A stretch of 64,000 nt of DNA from Strobilurus pachycystidiatus (taxonomy: Eukaryota > Basidiomycota > Agaricomycetes > Agaricales > Physalacriaceae): contig JAHLMK010000028.1 of NCBI GenBank assembly GCA_019915135.1, positions 310,001 through 374,000 of the forward strand, read 5' to 3'. This document shows, in pieces, positions 1 through 12,877 of the stretch. The notes below the pieces were generated by a model. The model saw only the letters and a program-made list of their open reading frames with translations. It ran no database searches and was not told the DNA's origin. The translations under genes were made by a program, and so were the position numbers. Positions within the stretch are counted from its first letter, which is position 1. Every line of letters begins with the position of its first letter.

Positions 1-2084
1 AGACCCTCCAGGAGACAATGCATGGTGTCCACTACCAGCATACGAGTAGGATCCCAGTAAGGTAGCTTCCAAAACTCGGACCAGCGAATTCCATGAGTGG
101 CAAAGATAGTCTCGCGCTCATGCAGAGTAGAGGCATCTCTCCAGGATTCTGCAATTTCGCGCAGCTCATGAACATTCCGTGTGGTCCAACTGGCGAAATC
201 GGTGTTGTAATTGCCATGGTAGGAGAGACAGACCGTACACCAGCCCGAGTTGTGACCGGCACTACCACCCACTTTGCGCGCGGCGGGCAAGTCGTTGATG
301 GAAAGGATGACAGCTAATTCTGCGATGCGCCCAGCAAGATGAGAGGCAGTACGTGAGATAAAAAGGCCAGTTCTCCAGGCCATGACACAGACATCGATAA
401 TCGGTGTCATATAATGCGGAAGTTGGCTATAATCAGGTTCGACCGGACCGGGAATAATGGATGCCAGAAACAGGTTTTCTGGATTGTAGCGTAGGTTATC
501 GGGGAGATTGAGAATGGCGATGGAGATAATACCCATGGAGTCGTGGTTTCCCCGCTTCCTTAGGCCATTAGGATTGAAGAAATCGACTTGCATTGCTAGA
601 GCAAGACGGACGTTATCCCCCGGTCAATGAATAGTGTGTTCGAAGAGGGACTGGGAAAGGTGCGCAGAAACTCTCCATCGAAGGGTCCCCAAGCCTGAAA
701 CTTGTCACATCCCCCCTCGACGTGAAGCATTGCATCGTCACAAGCTTTGTCACACAGCCGCTCGAGTTCAGGATCGGATAGAACACGGGCGACATGCTCC
801 TCTAAAGAGGCTACTGGGTATGGACGGATAGGGCGTCGACTACCCGCTCTCATTGTCGTGAGGGATGCGCCACATGTAACCCGCCTGGACAAGCCAGGAA
901 CTGACTGGGAGCAATAGGATGGGTATTCAGCCTTGTTGGAAATGAGCCCGTGAGTAGGTGCGTGCGCATAATGACAGGACGGGCAAGTGGCGTAGATAGT
1001 GATCTGGCTATCCAGTTTGAGAGCGTTCAACGCCATGTAGAGGGTTGAGGGAAGATCGCTCGTTATAGCGTCGCGCAGGGTCTCTGCTGAGCTAGCGGGT
1101 GGACAGCCCATATCTAAAGCCACGCCTGTGAAAAGGCTAACGACGCTTATGATAAAGTCGCACGCCTTGTGAGATAGACCCATCACAAGATTGCAAGCCA
1201 CTCCAAGGAATATGACCAGTTGAGCTATAATATCCTTCCCAGAGAGTGGATCCACAAAAAATGGTTCTGTGAAGGAGTGAGCAGCAATGCCGGTCGGTAA
1301 GATCGAAGCGTACCCGCATGGATAGTTGGGGGATCTACTTCCCTAGGATCGGCCGGAAGCTGGGCGCTCAGGAGGTTGACTCCATCTTCGACTCTCCGCA
1401 GAACTGCCTTAGTGGCAGATTTATCTTCAATCCAGAGAGGCGTCTTTCGTGGAGGTCGTATCTGAGAGAGGGCTATGTTCAGCTTCCGGACTGCTCGACT
1501 CACACCCTCTAAGAAGACGTAACGCTCTGTAAGTGCCTTTACATCGCCAAGTTTGATCTCCGTCAGAGACATAAGCTCAGAATGAAGAGCTCTGCCTTGA
1601 CGATCTATCAGACTCAGGTCGGCGCGAGCGCCAGTCGGTCGACGGCGGTGTTTAACGGTGTCCCGGACAACGTTGAACAGACTCTGCTGTAAGTCCCCTA
1701 CTGTAACAGTTCTCGGAGTCGTCGGAGTAGTCGATGTCCGTTCGGTTGTTACAGTCTGGCGTTCCTCTCGAGTAGACCACAATGGATTTGAGGGTAGAGG
1801 TACCGATGAGCCACTCTCGAAGGTCGCGGCGGCAACCGCATTAGATACCACCTCGTACGGGGCGCTGACCTTCTGAGACCTCGGATCCTCTGCGGCGCCA
1901 TGGTGATCTAGTAGGATGCTCTACCTAGATATGAGTGCGTTATCTCCCTCCTTTCAGTCGAACTCACGGGCTGCTCTGGTAGGAGCCTCGATCGTGCGGC
2001 GTGTTTTGCACGATCTCTGGCATTTAGAACGTAGTGGGGTTTGGTCTCTAGATTGCAACCACAAAGTTTGAGATGGGAAGCCAT
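1..2084 (-). pseudogene. Plavaka-like (CACTA superfamily) transposase, 5' two thirds, runs off the window
   Basis: The minus strand encodes the N-terminal and central part of an agaricomycete Plavaka-type transposase. A Cys-rich start (MASHLKLCGCNLE) begins at the ATG at 2084. The central part has a CPSCHYAH motif, then QVDFFNPNG, then a long continuation that reaches base 1. A 47-bp GT-AG intron at 1267-1313 joins two exons in phase (IHAE into PFFVDPLSGKD). A further short intron near 1890-1925 is possible but only 35 bp. Around 600-612 the frame is lost in a run of five G: one extra G would join FIDRG to DNVRLALAMQVDFF. This is a 1-base deletion or a homopolymer undercall. Family assignment is from recognised motif order, so it is fairly secure. 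The C-terminal part and the terminal inverted repeats lie outside or were not found. Confidence 0.75.
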
Positions 2085-2789
2085 GATATAGTACATTTGC
2101 ATGGACGGTGGATTGATATAGACCTGTAGAACAATAACGTCCAAACATAGACAGACCACCGGTCACCGGGTCGCAGACAGGCACCCAACAATGCTCTAGC
2201 CTGGAAACCCGGACAGCCCAGGGTTTCGTTGCCATCCAAAGTAGGCTCCTCATAGGGCGAACATCGGATATTCGAGGCATATTCGAAGCGTTACATCACC
2301 CGATCTTGTTCAATATCTCCTCCTGGACCGTCCCCAGAGCGTATCTTTTGACTTCGACGCGCCGAAGAAGTGACAACCTATCTGCGGAAGGGTTTTCTAC
2401 CTCTACATACCGTCCTGAAATTTGCAAGGCCGGCCGCATCCAAGCTCAGCAGAACGGCGTCGTCCGGTCGAACTGTCAGGATATATGTAGTCGCCAGGTT
2501 CAATTGGCGTCAGCGCGGCGGGGCAGTGGCGGGGCCAAGTTGTTGAAAAGATCGTTGATCCGGCGCATCCTTCACCTGCCAGTGAATATCCGGTACAGGC
2601 GTTGGTGGATAGGGTGAGTCTGGCGAAGACGCGCTCCTCCGAGTCCTTAAATAGCCGAAGATGTGGCGGGGCTGTGGGCTGTAATAACGCGACAGAAGCA
2701 TCAGTTTGTGGCGGAGGTGCTTCGTCGCATGGTCGCCCTGAGAATGTACAATAGAGACACGTCACACAGAGGGCAGTGCACAGAGGGCA

Positions 2790-2893
2790 AGTGGCGATTA
2801 TTGTTACGAACGAATCACGATGCAACCCACACCGAGGGCAGCCACCAGGGCAGACATCAGTGACACAGGGTAGTGGCGATTATTGTTACGAAC
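2790..2893. repeat. 22-bp direct repeat pair (2790-2811 and 2872-2893)
   Basis: The same 22 bases, beginning AGTGGCGATTATTG, occur twice 60 bp apart. They lie just upstream of the transposase gene and could be subterminal repeats of the CACTA-type element, but no terminal inverted repeat was recognised. Confidence 0.6.
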
Positions 2894-4180
2894 AATTTGA
2901 ATTAGAGGCTGATTAGAGGCACAGGGTTAATGGCAAGTCACCGCCAGCTTCTTTTCTCTCCACTCGGGAATCGATGTCAAGCTGGCGTCCGAAATATAAC
3001 GCTATGGTGGACCGCGTCAACAGGAGATCATGAATTTGCTTGCCATTTATCTGGACGGTCGATGGAGCACTCTCAAATAATTCAGACGCGACTTACCGTG
3101 TTTTACTCAATGCGAATTGTTCTCCAGAAGTTCGCGTTGTCACTGGGGTTGTTCGGGGCGTACACCGATAGATCTTCTCTGTCCTGTACCAAGTGGCCGT
3201 GGAAAACGAAGATCGTCCCCAAACAGGCAGAGATTAACGTCGCGACTAGTGAGATGGACGGATTGGCAAAGAAGGCAGAGAGTGCCGCTGCCGCATGCGA
3301 GGAGGCTGAGCAGAACTTCGACAATGCTGTCAAGGCCGTATGTCTGACTTCGACGTTTTGCTGGACTGAACTCAGCCTTGAGCCCTCTTAATCCTCAAGC
3401 TTGAGGATTAAGAGGGCACAGAATTATCAGCAACACAAGAAGAAGAAGGTCCCTGATGCCTCCGTGACCTTCATGAAGCTCGCTCGGGCCTTGATTTCGA
3501 GAAATTCGTTTAGTACACGAAGCAGGTTCTCGATCAATCAAGTCGGCAGATCGTCGCTGAGGCCAAGGCATCATTTCAAGCTGAGGGGCGAACCAGAACC
3601 TGGTTTTGCAGACGTTGACCAAATTTGCGAATGATGGCAAAGTCAAGGGAATCCATACGATACTCAATGAGCTGTAGGGACGTCTAGGCAGTCTCGGAGA
3701 GATTGCAGACGACAAATGCGACATGACCGTCACGACCGCCTGCGGCACCCTGAACAACCTCGTCGTCGACACCGTTGATCAAGGTCAGTCAGTCGTGCAT
3801 AAACCAGCTTCGGGTCACCAACGCCGGTCGTGCGTCCATCATGGTCCTCGAGAAGGTCAACTCCGGTATACAGGAGAACCAGATGGCGAAGAAGCCCACG
3901 CCAGAGAATCGTCGAGAAGGGCATCCTAGCGCACGGTACTGTTCGCCTCAGGCCAACGTACGTTCGCGGTTTCTCTGCCTTGTTGACACTCACATCTCTA
4001 CAGGAGGAGAATGAGACCCGAATCTAGAACATGGTTTTTCAACAATCTTGGTTCCCATCGTGACTCAGAAGAGTCTATCGAGTAGCGCCAAGGGAGGAGC
4101 TGCATGGCAGATGTCTGGTGTTCCCGACACTTTCAACACTGCCATCGTCCCGGGCAACCCAGATAGTGGTAAGTAGATAC
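2894..4180 (+). other. Degraded coding-like stretch, no recognised gene
   Basis: Short plus-strand open segments with coding-like composition occur in different frames: a coiled-coil-like piece rich in Ala/Glu/Lys at 3226-3345 (AKKAESAAAACEEAEQ), then pieces near 3690-3780 and 3815-3900. Stops and frame changes separate them and no start or splice pattern joins them. It may be the remnant of one protein with a helical coiled coil. I do not recognise the family. The rest of the interval holds nothing else I can support except the palindrome at 3382-3417. Confidence 0.3.
3382..3417. repeat. 36-bp perfect palindrome
   Basis: An 18-base arm starting GCCCTCTTAATCC is followed at once by its exact reverse complement, with no spacer and an AAGCTT centre. 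The symmetry stops sharply at both ends. It would extrude as a perfect cruciform. Confidence 0.9.
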
Positions 4181-4390
4181 GCGCATCAGGAAGTGGGCGG
4201 CGGAGGTAGCGAATGCGTAGCGGGTTGATTCGTGAAACTAAAGTTGCCTCTAATCCAATGTATCAGTTCTCATTTCTTGATTGATATCGTATCATACAAG
4301 ACGCCGCCGCCGCCTATATCTTCCAAATTCCTCCCATTGCAATTGGACAATTCTGAGCTCATCTCAAGCAGTGTTACAAAGCAAAGGATT
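4181..4390. repeat. 210-bp dispersed repeat, copy 1
   Basis: These 210 bases recur without gaps and in the same orientation at 55793-56002, with two mismatches seen. Homology begins at GCGCATCAGG and ends at AAAGGATT. Flanks are unrelated. The unit has no terminal inverted repeats, no A-tail and no recognised protein, so its class is unknown. Confidence 0.9.
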
Positions 4391-5579
4391 ACGGAAGATG
4401 TACTAGTTGTTCCGAAAGCACCTGCTACGATACGGCTTACCGCCGTGTTATCTTCGTTCACCGTTGGGCAGTCCGGGCAGACCTGGGTTCGACGAGCCTG
4501 ATGCAAAATTGAAGCGAGACGCTTCAAAATTCTGACTAATCAGTTCCGTTGAACTGGGCATGAATGGAGACTGGGCCGCGTTGATGTCTCTGTTCAATGG
4601 AATAACAGAGTTGGTCAGTCACTGCAAGACTAGCGACGGAGAACAACATACGTCGAGATTTACGTCTTCAGAGGCTCGCGCTGAAAATCAAGCTTTGTTC
4701 GCTGCATCCTCCTTCTTTTCCCGCTACTCCGCCGCTTAGCGTATTGGCACCAGATACAGTATCAAGTTTGCCGCCGTTGGTGTTCAATGGAAGTCAATCT
4801 CTCCCCACCAAGTAACGACCTAAGTGTCGGGATCGTCCTTATCATGGCCTATACGAGGTGAGGTGTCTTGCGACGTCGTGTTCAACGGGTGATAGCTGCT
4901 TTTTGAATAGTGTCTGACCTAATGAGTAAGCTTGGGCGAATGACGTTGCAGCAGCACTGGCAGAGGTGATGCTTACGGCGGTTATCAACGCCGAGGCGAA
5001 CCCGTCTGCGAGCCTATAGTTGGAGGTGGCAAGGATGTCGACAACGAACAATTGGGGTGATGGGATGGCTGATGGCAAAGCAGACGATATCATGCTATAC
5101 TGCGAGAAAGTGTATGAGAAACAAGGACCATCAGGACGAGCAGTATCCTCCTCGGGAAGGGAGGGCGAGTCGACGTCCCCGGTGACCAGCTTCGTGAGTT
5201 GCCCTTCCAACCAACCGCCTATGTATCGAGACTGGGCTTTACAAGCTTTCTAGCGATCCACGTGTTCTTGTCCGACGGGGCCACACCAGCTAGACGATCA
5301 GGAAGGCCTTTTGAAAGTTCAAGAACAATGCTGTTGAAGTGAGGCGACGGCCGGGCTAAAGCAGCGTTTTTCTAGCGGGTGTCAGACGAGTGACAGGTCA
5401 TCTTTGCAGAAGCAACTAACCTGCTCGTTCTGAGATATAACACAACCTAATCAAGGTTGCTGCTCGTATGAAGCGATGCGATCGAAGACGGGCTCGCCCA
5501 GCCAACGGTTCTTGACCTTGCGGCGGTATCGGCAGTGAGAGGGGGAACTCAATGATCGCGGTGAATATCAACGCCTCGC
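4391..5579. other. Stretch without a recognised gene
   Basis: A minus-strand open frame at 4842-5210 has an Ala/Ser-rich hydrophobic segment, but I see no domain, no clear start and no support from splicing. Nothing else here can be supported. Confidence 0.4.
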
Positions 5580-5774
5580 AGAAAATCGGGAAGGACTAAG
5601 GTTTTCGTGAAACATCAAAACCATTCGGGCAGTTGGGTTGGCGATACCACCAATGGGAGGAGGAGCCGTACCACCGGACGGCCGAGTCTGCGAAGAAAGC
5701 AATCAGCAACAAAGGATTAGCAGCAAGCACGATCCAAAATCTATGACTCTGAGCCTTACCAGACATGCGCAGCT

Positions 5775-7039
5775 TCAACCCAATGATTGACAGTGAGGTT
5801 GACCAACGGCCGAAGTCGGTGGCGGCAAAGGAGGTTGATACTGGCCAGTGCTGTAGTTGGATGCGCTGGAGGGAGAACGTCCAGGATACGACTGGGTGAA
5901 GTTCGAAGTACTGGAAGGAGGTCTCTGGGGATGTCCATGTTGATAGTGAGCCATAGAACCTGAAGTGGAAGAAGGCGGACGAGAAGGAGGATGAGCAGCG
6001 CTGTCTGGAGGCTGACGAGGCGGCGGAGGTGAGACACTAGAGGTGCTCGAGGGTGGAAGCAGAGGCAGTGGTGAGCTGACCGCAGATGTGCTTGAAGGAG
6101 GGCGCGCGGGAGGTGGATGCGCAAAGCCGGACGTGCTCGAGGGCGGACGTGGAGGCACAGGTTGACCGTATGTGGGGCCAAGCGTTGACACACTGGATTG
6201 ATAGGCATTTTGTTTTGCATCTGGGCCCTGTGAGGGAAGCGGCGGTAGCGGAGGCGGAGGCAACCTCGGTGCGTACGGATTATACACCTGGTGCGGACGG
6301 CCCTGTGAAACAGCACGCCGGGGCGGCGCATCCGAGAACGGCGGATCGTACGCGTCTGAGACCTTTGGCCGACTTAGTGGAGCGCTCATTTTCGGTACGA
6401 CAGGCACACTTGGCTGTACCGACAAGGCAGCAGCAGGAGTGTACAGAGAGCTGCGCTAGGAGCCGGTGTGGCTGGCGCGTAATTGTACGCTGATTGAGGG
6501 GCGGCAGGCGCAGGCGTATAGTTGTACTGGGAGGGCGTATACGATGCGGTTGCGTGGCTGGGACATAACTGGGCGTCGAGGACGTGGCATAACGATCGTA
6601 TGAGTCTTTCGGGTCATGTCGCTCGACGTTCTGTGCACTGTTCAAGGCTGAGGCAGAATTGAATCATGAGCTCATTCCTCGTCTCAGAGCAGCAGAGAGA
6701 ACACCCACCTGCCGGCACCTGCTGTTCAGTCTCGTTGGTACGCGGTTGATAATTCTGGTAACCTGGATTGTGCGCCGTGGGGGTGCAAGAGTAAAATGTC
6801 GCCCGCTCCGTGTATGGGCGCCCGACGCTTTAGGGCCCCGCCGCCGTCGAAGGCGGTTCGGCATTGAATGTTCGTCGAGAAAGGATGCCGAGTTGTCCAC
6901 GCTTCCCTTCGCGACGCCGATGCAGCCAGTCTCTGTGGCGTGTTCGTGGTTCTGAGGAGCGGGCTCTGCACTCAGTGGCAAATGGGTCCTCAGCGTCGTC
7001 CGAGGTGAAGAGCGAAGCTGCAGCCTGCACGCTCGCCAT
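5775..7039 (-). pseudogene. Sec16-like proline-rich protein fragment, frame broken
   Basis: The minus strand opens with a segment (MASVQAAASLFTSDDAEDPF) like the start of fungal Sec16, the COPII coat scaffold at ER exit sites. Further on comes KVSDAYDPPFSD, also Sec16-like, followed by a low-complexity tail with seven or so RPPSSTS-type repeats. The coding sense changes frame at least three times (near 6880-6940, 6555-6570 and 6425-6450) without convincing introns. It is therefore a decayed copy or a stretch with several indel errors. The catalytic or structured central domain of Sec16 is not present. The family call rests on short motifs only. Confidence 0.4.
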
Positions 7040-7509
7040 AGTGCCACAGCAAACGGGCGCCAGTCGAGGTAGCCGCGTTCAACGGGGCAACGGGGGGAGG
7101 AGACGTTGAACGTTTTCGCCGACAAGGTAAGTTATTTGGCCGGCTTTGGAACGAACACGTCAACGTCATGACTTGCTCCTACTTGTTCAAGTTCGATGAC
7201 ATGTCACTGCGCAGAACTCAAAAATGACAATTGATAGCGCGCTACGTGTATGCGAGAGATCAGGATGGACACAGATAACTAGATGGCCCCGTAGAAATAC
7301 CGAAAAAAGATAACAAGAAGATAGCAACTATGTACAGCAACGAGACCATGAAAGTACTAGTATCCGATATTTCAACGATGTAGGATGCGAGATGGAGACT
7401 AACAATGCAGAGGAGATAGATGAGTGCAGAAATCATAAGTTCGTATGGATAGTAGATGTCCGTGAGAGCAGTCGAGAATAGATGAATCAGCAGAAGGATA
7501 GTGATTCAG

Positions 7510-10467
7510 TCACTGAGAGTGGGAAGAAAGAACCACTTCAGGAACGGGAGGGTACTTAGGCGGTTGTTCGTGGGGGTGATAGTCCAGCAGTTTCTCGACT
7601 AGGACACAGAGTTCAATCACTACAAGCAGAGATTGCCTTGAAGGACTCACTGGCAGCAAGGTGTTTGCTATAGGCGCTCGAATGCTTCCGCATGTTCATG
7701 AGATGAGGCCAAATCAGAGCAACCAACTGCTCCTTCTGGAGCCCTTCGACGACGGCAAGGGCCCTCTGGAGCACATAGTCTGTCAAATGTCAACATGCGC
7801 CAGAAACCATCATACGATCATCCACTTACTAGCGTACTGGTCCTTCATCATCATGACAATCGGATTGACGTCTTCTTGATCTGTGTTCATGAGCTCGTCT
7901 ATCAGAACACGCCGGCTTTCTGGGTCCGCACAGAGGAGAGCCTTCTCGCAGACCCTTGACGCGAACTTGTGACGCGACATGCCCAGCAGATGGCCCTGCA
8001 GCGAGACTAGCACCTTAGTGCGATCTTGTGGCGTACCCTTCTCCAAAACGAACTGGACAACATAGTTCTGGGGTGGCCGTCAACTCCAATTCAATCAGTC
8101 AATCGTCACACTTACCCCGAAGCTGTCTTGCATCAAGGACAAGCTGTGGTGATGCAATTCGTCCATCAGGCCGCGCGTTAGGTCCTTGGGAAGATGATCA
8201 AGGCATCGTTGAAGGACCAGACATCCGTAGGTATGCGTCGCCAACTCAGCGACGTGCCCATGGAGTTTCTCGATGAACCCAAGTAGCTCGGGCGGTACAA
8301 ACTCGACCATTTTTTGGATTACCTGTGGGTAGCACTAGATGTTCAGCCGGCCGATGGATAGACGAAGAGACAGAACACACATGGTTGCCGTTCGCGTCCT
8401 TGACACACTGTAGAACATGGGCCTTGATTTCTCGCGCAAAGTCGACTTTTTGCTGTGTCGGTATGGATTCGATAGCCTGAATGGAAGGTATTAGAACCAC
8501 AAGGCGTGGTACCGCCGATGCAAGCAACACACCTTCTGTACGACCCTACAACCATGTGCTTGCAAGGAAAGCTTGAGAATGTGGCCCTGCATACTGATAG
8601 CCAGGATAGCTTTATGTATGGGCAACCCGAACTCAAATAGTTTCTGAATGACCTAAACGCCTCAGTTAGAAAGCAAGCCAGAAAAGGTTTGACTTCCAGC
8701 TCACGAAATTACCGAATATGTCTTGCATTAGGTGTAGTGTATTTGCCGGAACAATTTCGTCGAATATCGCCTGTTTTTCCTCATTCGTCGCGACCTCTAG
8801 TTTCTGCTGAATGAAGTACGACCCGTCCTTGTCACCACTGAACTCGGCGATGTATCCGAAGATGTCCTATGGGGATATGAATACCCACTGACGCGCATAA
8901 AAGGGTGGATTCGTCACCTGGAGTTCCCATTCACGAGCCTTGTTGCTTCGGAACTCTTCAAGGATTGGGCTTCGCATCGATAGAGACGGATGCCCGCCAT
9001 CGCGTCGGCCCGGGCGCATTCCACGGGGATAGATATACATCCCACCATTGTATATAGTAGGCCCTCTGATACCCGGCGTTGGCTGAGGAGACGGGAATTC
9101 CATCACGCTCCCAAATGACTGAGTATGCCCTCTGGGACTAGTCCTAGCGCCTCCGTACATCATGTTTTGCGACAATTGCTGTTGAATCGCGAACTGATCA
9201 GTATGTGTCCAGGAAAGAATTGCACGCGAAACATACGGAAAGATCGCGCTTCTTCTCGCTAAGCGTCGCGGGATTGGGAACCTGTGAAGGCATCATTGGG
9301 GAGAGCGGTGTTGGAAACATCATCGGCTGGGGACCTGGATAGAAGAATGGCGACGCGGGTGAACGTGGCGCAGAGTAGTCGAAGAACATCCCCGGAGGAC
9401 GGATGTCAGTGACAGCGCCGAAATTAGGCGGGCCGACTGGTGGATAGACTGTGTCCGGGGCTGCGTTCGCTAGCGCAGGAGAAGAAAACAAAGATGGATC
9501 GGATGGGGCATGGTACGCCTCAAATCCGTAAGGATATTCCAAGTAATTGTCTCTCCCTGTATGATTACCATAATATTCGCCGTAGTCGGCTGGAGGATAC
9601 AAGGAATAAGGTCCACGTTGAGGTTGAGGCATAGATGGAGCCTCCCGCATAGCTTGACTATCAGTATTAGTAGTCTGTCCTGACGGAACTTGCTGCCGAG
9701 TTGCGTTAACGGCGAAATCCTCCTCGACGGACATTCCCGTAAGTGCCAGAGAGAGGTCTTCTACAGCCGTTGGCTTCTGTGTTGGTTCGTAGCCACCTGA
9801 TGCGGGCGGCACAGGATGTTGGCTTTTATATGGATTTGCAACGAAGGGCCTTGTTGGTGATGTCCCAGAAGTGTATCTCGGCGTAGAGGAATCCTTTCCA
9901 ATATCATTCTTGTACCTTTGAGGCGAAAATTGACCTTTCTTCGAGCCGGGAGATCGGTCGTCCTGGCAGCAAGTTAAAGACAGCAAGTCAGAAAGCTGAA
10001 AGGAAGGAAGAAAGACAATATGCGACGACATACAATTCTGGGTACCGAAAAAGGGACTGGCTGCCTCTGCCTGTGATAGAGATTTAAGGTGGACTCCTGT
10101 TGCTAGTTAAATCTTGTTAAGGAGAAAACGTGTGGGTTGGGATGACTGACAAGTTGTGTCAAATCCTTCTTCTGGGGGCTTCCGTGTGCGTCGTCCCAGG
10201 TTCCACTCGTTGGACGTGACTTGGGCCAGGCTTCGTTGAAGGTTGCACGATAGTTTGGATGGCCCTGAGGCCTTGAGACCTCATTCCCGCTGGTGGCCGA
10301 GGATATTGATGGATTCCGACGCGACGAGGGAGATCCCGAATCCCAAACCTGATTCGTAACACAATATTGAGTCGCATGTTCTAAGAGAGAATCCGAATAT
10401 TCACCAGCCAGCCAGAGTTGTTAGGCTCTTTGCGCCCGTTGGAGCCTGGCATTTGTACAGTCAACAT
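7510..10467 (-). CDS. Pumilio-family (PUF) RNA-binding protein
   Basis: This is a multi-exon gene for a PUF protein, which binds UGUA-type elements in mRNA 3'UTRs and represses or localises the message. The ATG at 10467 opens a short exon ([17 protein letters not shown]). A 56-bp intron leads in phase to [13 protein letters not shown], and a long disordered Gln/Pro/Ser/Tyr-rich N-terminus follows (9198-9970). The C-terminal half, 8866-7512, carries eight PUF repeats spread over several exons, for example [60 protein letters not shown] and [10 protein letters not shown]. It ends in [14 protein letters not shown] tail sequence and a stop at 7510. All exon joins I tested keep frame. One acceptor near 10080 is a tandem choice. 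It looks intact and functional. Confidence 0.9.
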
Positions 10468-11718
10468 GTTCCCCGTGGCGACGGGGGTGAACTGTAAGAA
10501 TGAAGACCGAGTCAGAGTCACGTCAATATGTCACAATGCCCGGACGAACACTGTTGGGCGATGCGGTGGAAAAATGGGAGTCAGAGTGTGTCGAGGAGCC
10601 TGATGGTTTGCGCGAAGAATCTCCATACATTGTAGATTCTTGTATTGTCGGGCGGTTCAAAGTCGAAGTGATGATTTGTCGGAGTTGAATTCTCGTCAAG
10701 CTATCCAGCCGCCCTAAGCGCTCTGCAGATCTTGAACTCAGTCACGAGAACGGCATTTGTGCCGAAGAACCAGCAACGAGTTACGTAGTAGGTCGGGAGT
10801 CAGCGAAAAGAGGGGGATTCGACTCACCTGCGGTCGTACGGTGAGCAAGCAAGAAAGTCGCCAACCACAAGCTTCATCCGCTTTCCATCATTCCTCTTCT
10901 CAACCAGTAATCCCTTCCCAAGCCCCATACTTATGCCTCTTGTTTTCAACGCATCATACTCAGTGAAAATTCGGAGTCTCTTACTTCTCAAGATCTCATG
11001 CCCAGTCCTTAAGGAAATCTTTCTTCATCTTCAAACGTTCAAGAGACCTCGCCGTGTGTCCGGAACTCGGAGCTGGTGCCGCTCTTCCGCAACTCTTTCC
11101 GCACACCTCTGGGGTCTCCTGAAACCGTTTGAACCCTGCTGGCGTCGATGGGCCAACATCGTCTGGCATGTCTTGTTCCCGGCGACTATTGCCTGGCTAT
11201 CGTTTCTTCCGGTGACTCCAACACGTGCCCTTGGACTCACAGCAGCGTAGGGACTCGACATCGTCAACTGATAGACGTTGTTTCGGCGCACATCCATTCC
11301 ATCCACATCAACTGTCCCCGTAAGGCGCTGCGCTAGTTCCTGCCAAGAATACTCCCTGCTCACCAACAAGGTCAAGTATCAAATTCGCGCTGGGTCATCT
11401 TTGTTGAGGCTGCAAAAAGTGTGTGTTGGATTTAACACTCAACGTCTATACTAGTGCCTGCTCCTTTGACTAGAGACAGCTAGTCCGCGAGTCCAATGAG
11501 AAAGCGCCCTACTGGTGAGTCTGACACAACATAACACTCTAACCTTCCAAGCCGCAACTGGTAGGGAGACATATAGCGAGAATACCGCTGTGTCTGCCCG
11601 CAAGTCAGTGAGCTGAAATCACAATGGCCGCCGCTGACCTTGGTGAAGCTCCCACAAGAATTACCAATACCGGGACTGCCAATAGCCTGGCTGCTGCAGG
11701 CGCTGCAGTCGGCGACAG
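10468..11718. other. Intergenic region, no recognised gene
   Basis: The stretch contains the PUF promoter side and several short open frames. One, at 10933-11250 (+), has a Leu-rich start, but none shows a domain or consistent splicing. I cannot support a gene here. Confidence 0.4.
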
Positions 11719-12877
11719 TCACTGAGTTGAAATGTGCAGCTGAAGACACTCCAGCTGCTGTGAGTTCGTCTGAATTTTTCTGCCTGACAACAGCGCGCGC
11801 GATGGGTTGAACAAAAACATATTGAACCGTGGCAGTACTGTCCACGACTGAGATGGATCGGACATGAAGCGTTTCAGCGCCTCGATGGCTGCGTCGGTCA
11901 CCAGAGGTTCGATATGAATGACGCCACGAAGGAGCATGTCGACGCAATTGGTCATAGGGATGGAGGAATGGACGAAACGAGGCCATGTGTGGAAGCATGC
12001 GGCAAGCGTCGTGATCTGGGCGCGGGGCGCGAGTGTGCTTGGATATGCGACACGAACCCCTTCGGGATGCCGCCTCACGACAAGATTATGCGACTCCTCG
12101 TACGATGGATTCAAGCTGTTATACGTCCATTGATCGTCAAGGACAGACAACAACCCGACTGTGCTGCTGCAGAACTTGGTGACAATGGCAAGAGTGGAAC
12201 CAAGACGGTCAAAAACTGCTTGTAAAGACGATTTCGAGAGGACAGATGCAGGAAGCCAATCTGCGGAGGATGTATAGTCACTTGTCGGCACGGGAGAAAA
12301 GAAGTCGCTGGAGGAGGGCCACGTGGGCGCAATCGCCTCAGTCTCGATGAGTCTGAACGACAGCATGATGGCCTGAATGGCGATCATCATTCTCTCCGAT
12401 GCTAGTGCGTTGGCGACGCTGCCTCCTGACACACTTGTGGCGTTGATTGCGGATTCTTGCATGAGCTCGAAGCAGAGATCGCTCCCATAGTCAAAATGTC
12501 GTGAGAGGACAAAATGCACAACGTAAACGAGGGCCTCGAGATTGTCGTCCTGCGGAACGACGAATGTCCGGTTGGCAGGGAAGAAATGCTTCAACAATCC
12601 ATCCAACTTGCTCGTTGTAGTCGAGGCGGATTCCTGGCAGCGATACAAATATGTCCAGAGCAACCGGACTACACCATTCATGATGGGAGTACGCATATTC
12701 TTTTCCTTAGGTCGAGTTCAGTAACATGAATCACGAGAACGAGAAAGATGTTCTGTGTACCTTCAGCTTGGACACTATGCTTTCGAAGCACGCTACCCAA
12801 TGCTTGCGGAAGTAATTCTCCGGAGCGAGGCAGAGACTGGTGATGACCAATGGGAACGCGACATTCCGGTATCGCGG
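11719..12877 (-). pseudogene. PAG1: Cell morphogenesis protein (Furry/Tao3/Mor2/PAG1 family), downstream half
   Basis: Read on the minus strand from the element junction, this continues the protein begun at 33378-33690: YRNVAFPLV, ENYFRKHWVACFES, a short intron near 12730, then RLLWTYLYRCQES and a long helical-repeat region ending around LPRFNMFLFNPSR. Furry-type proteins are very large scaffolds of the NDR kinase (RAM/MOR) pathway that controls polarity. Only a small part of the usual 2000-3000 residues is here. It is interrupted at 12877 by the LTR element and loses similarity before about 11780, so this copy is dead. The adjacent open frame at 11480-11998 shows no recognisable continuation. 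Confidence 0.7.
12874..12877. other. Target site duplication, left copy
   Basis: GCGG (GCGGT if the LTR is taken to start one base later) flanks the element here and again at 33378. Removing the element and one copy restores the PAG1 reading frame across the junction (MSKPR into YRNVAF). Confidence 0.85.

Noticed and set aside
6086..6493. Plus-strand open frame opposite the Sec16-like fragment
   Set aside because: Mirror frame of a low-complexity Pro/Ser coding repeat. Codon pattern follows the minus strand.
11480..11998. Minus-strand 172-codon frame as the C-terminus of the PAG1-like protein
   Set aside because: No recognisable continuation of the family and no splice junction that joins it. 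Similarity stops near 11780.
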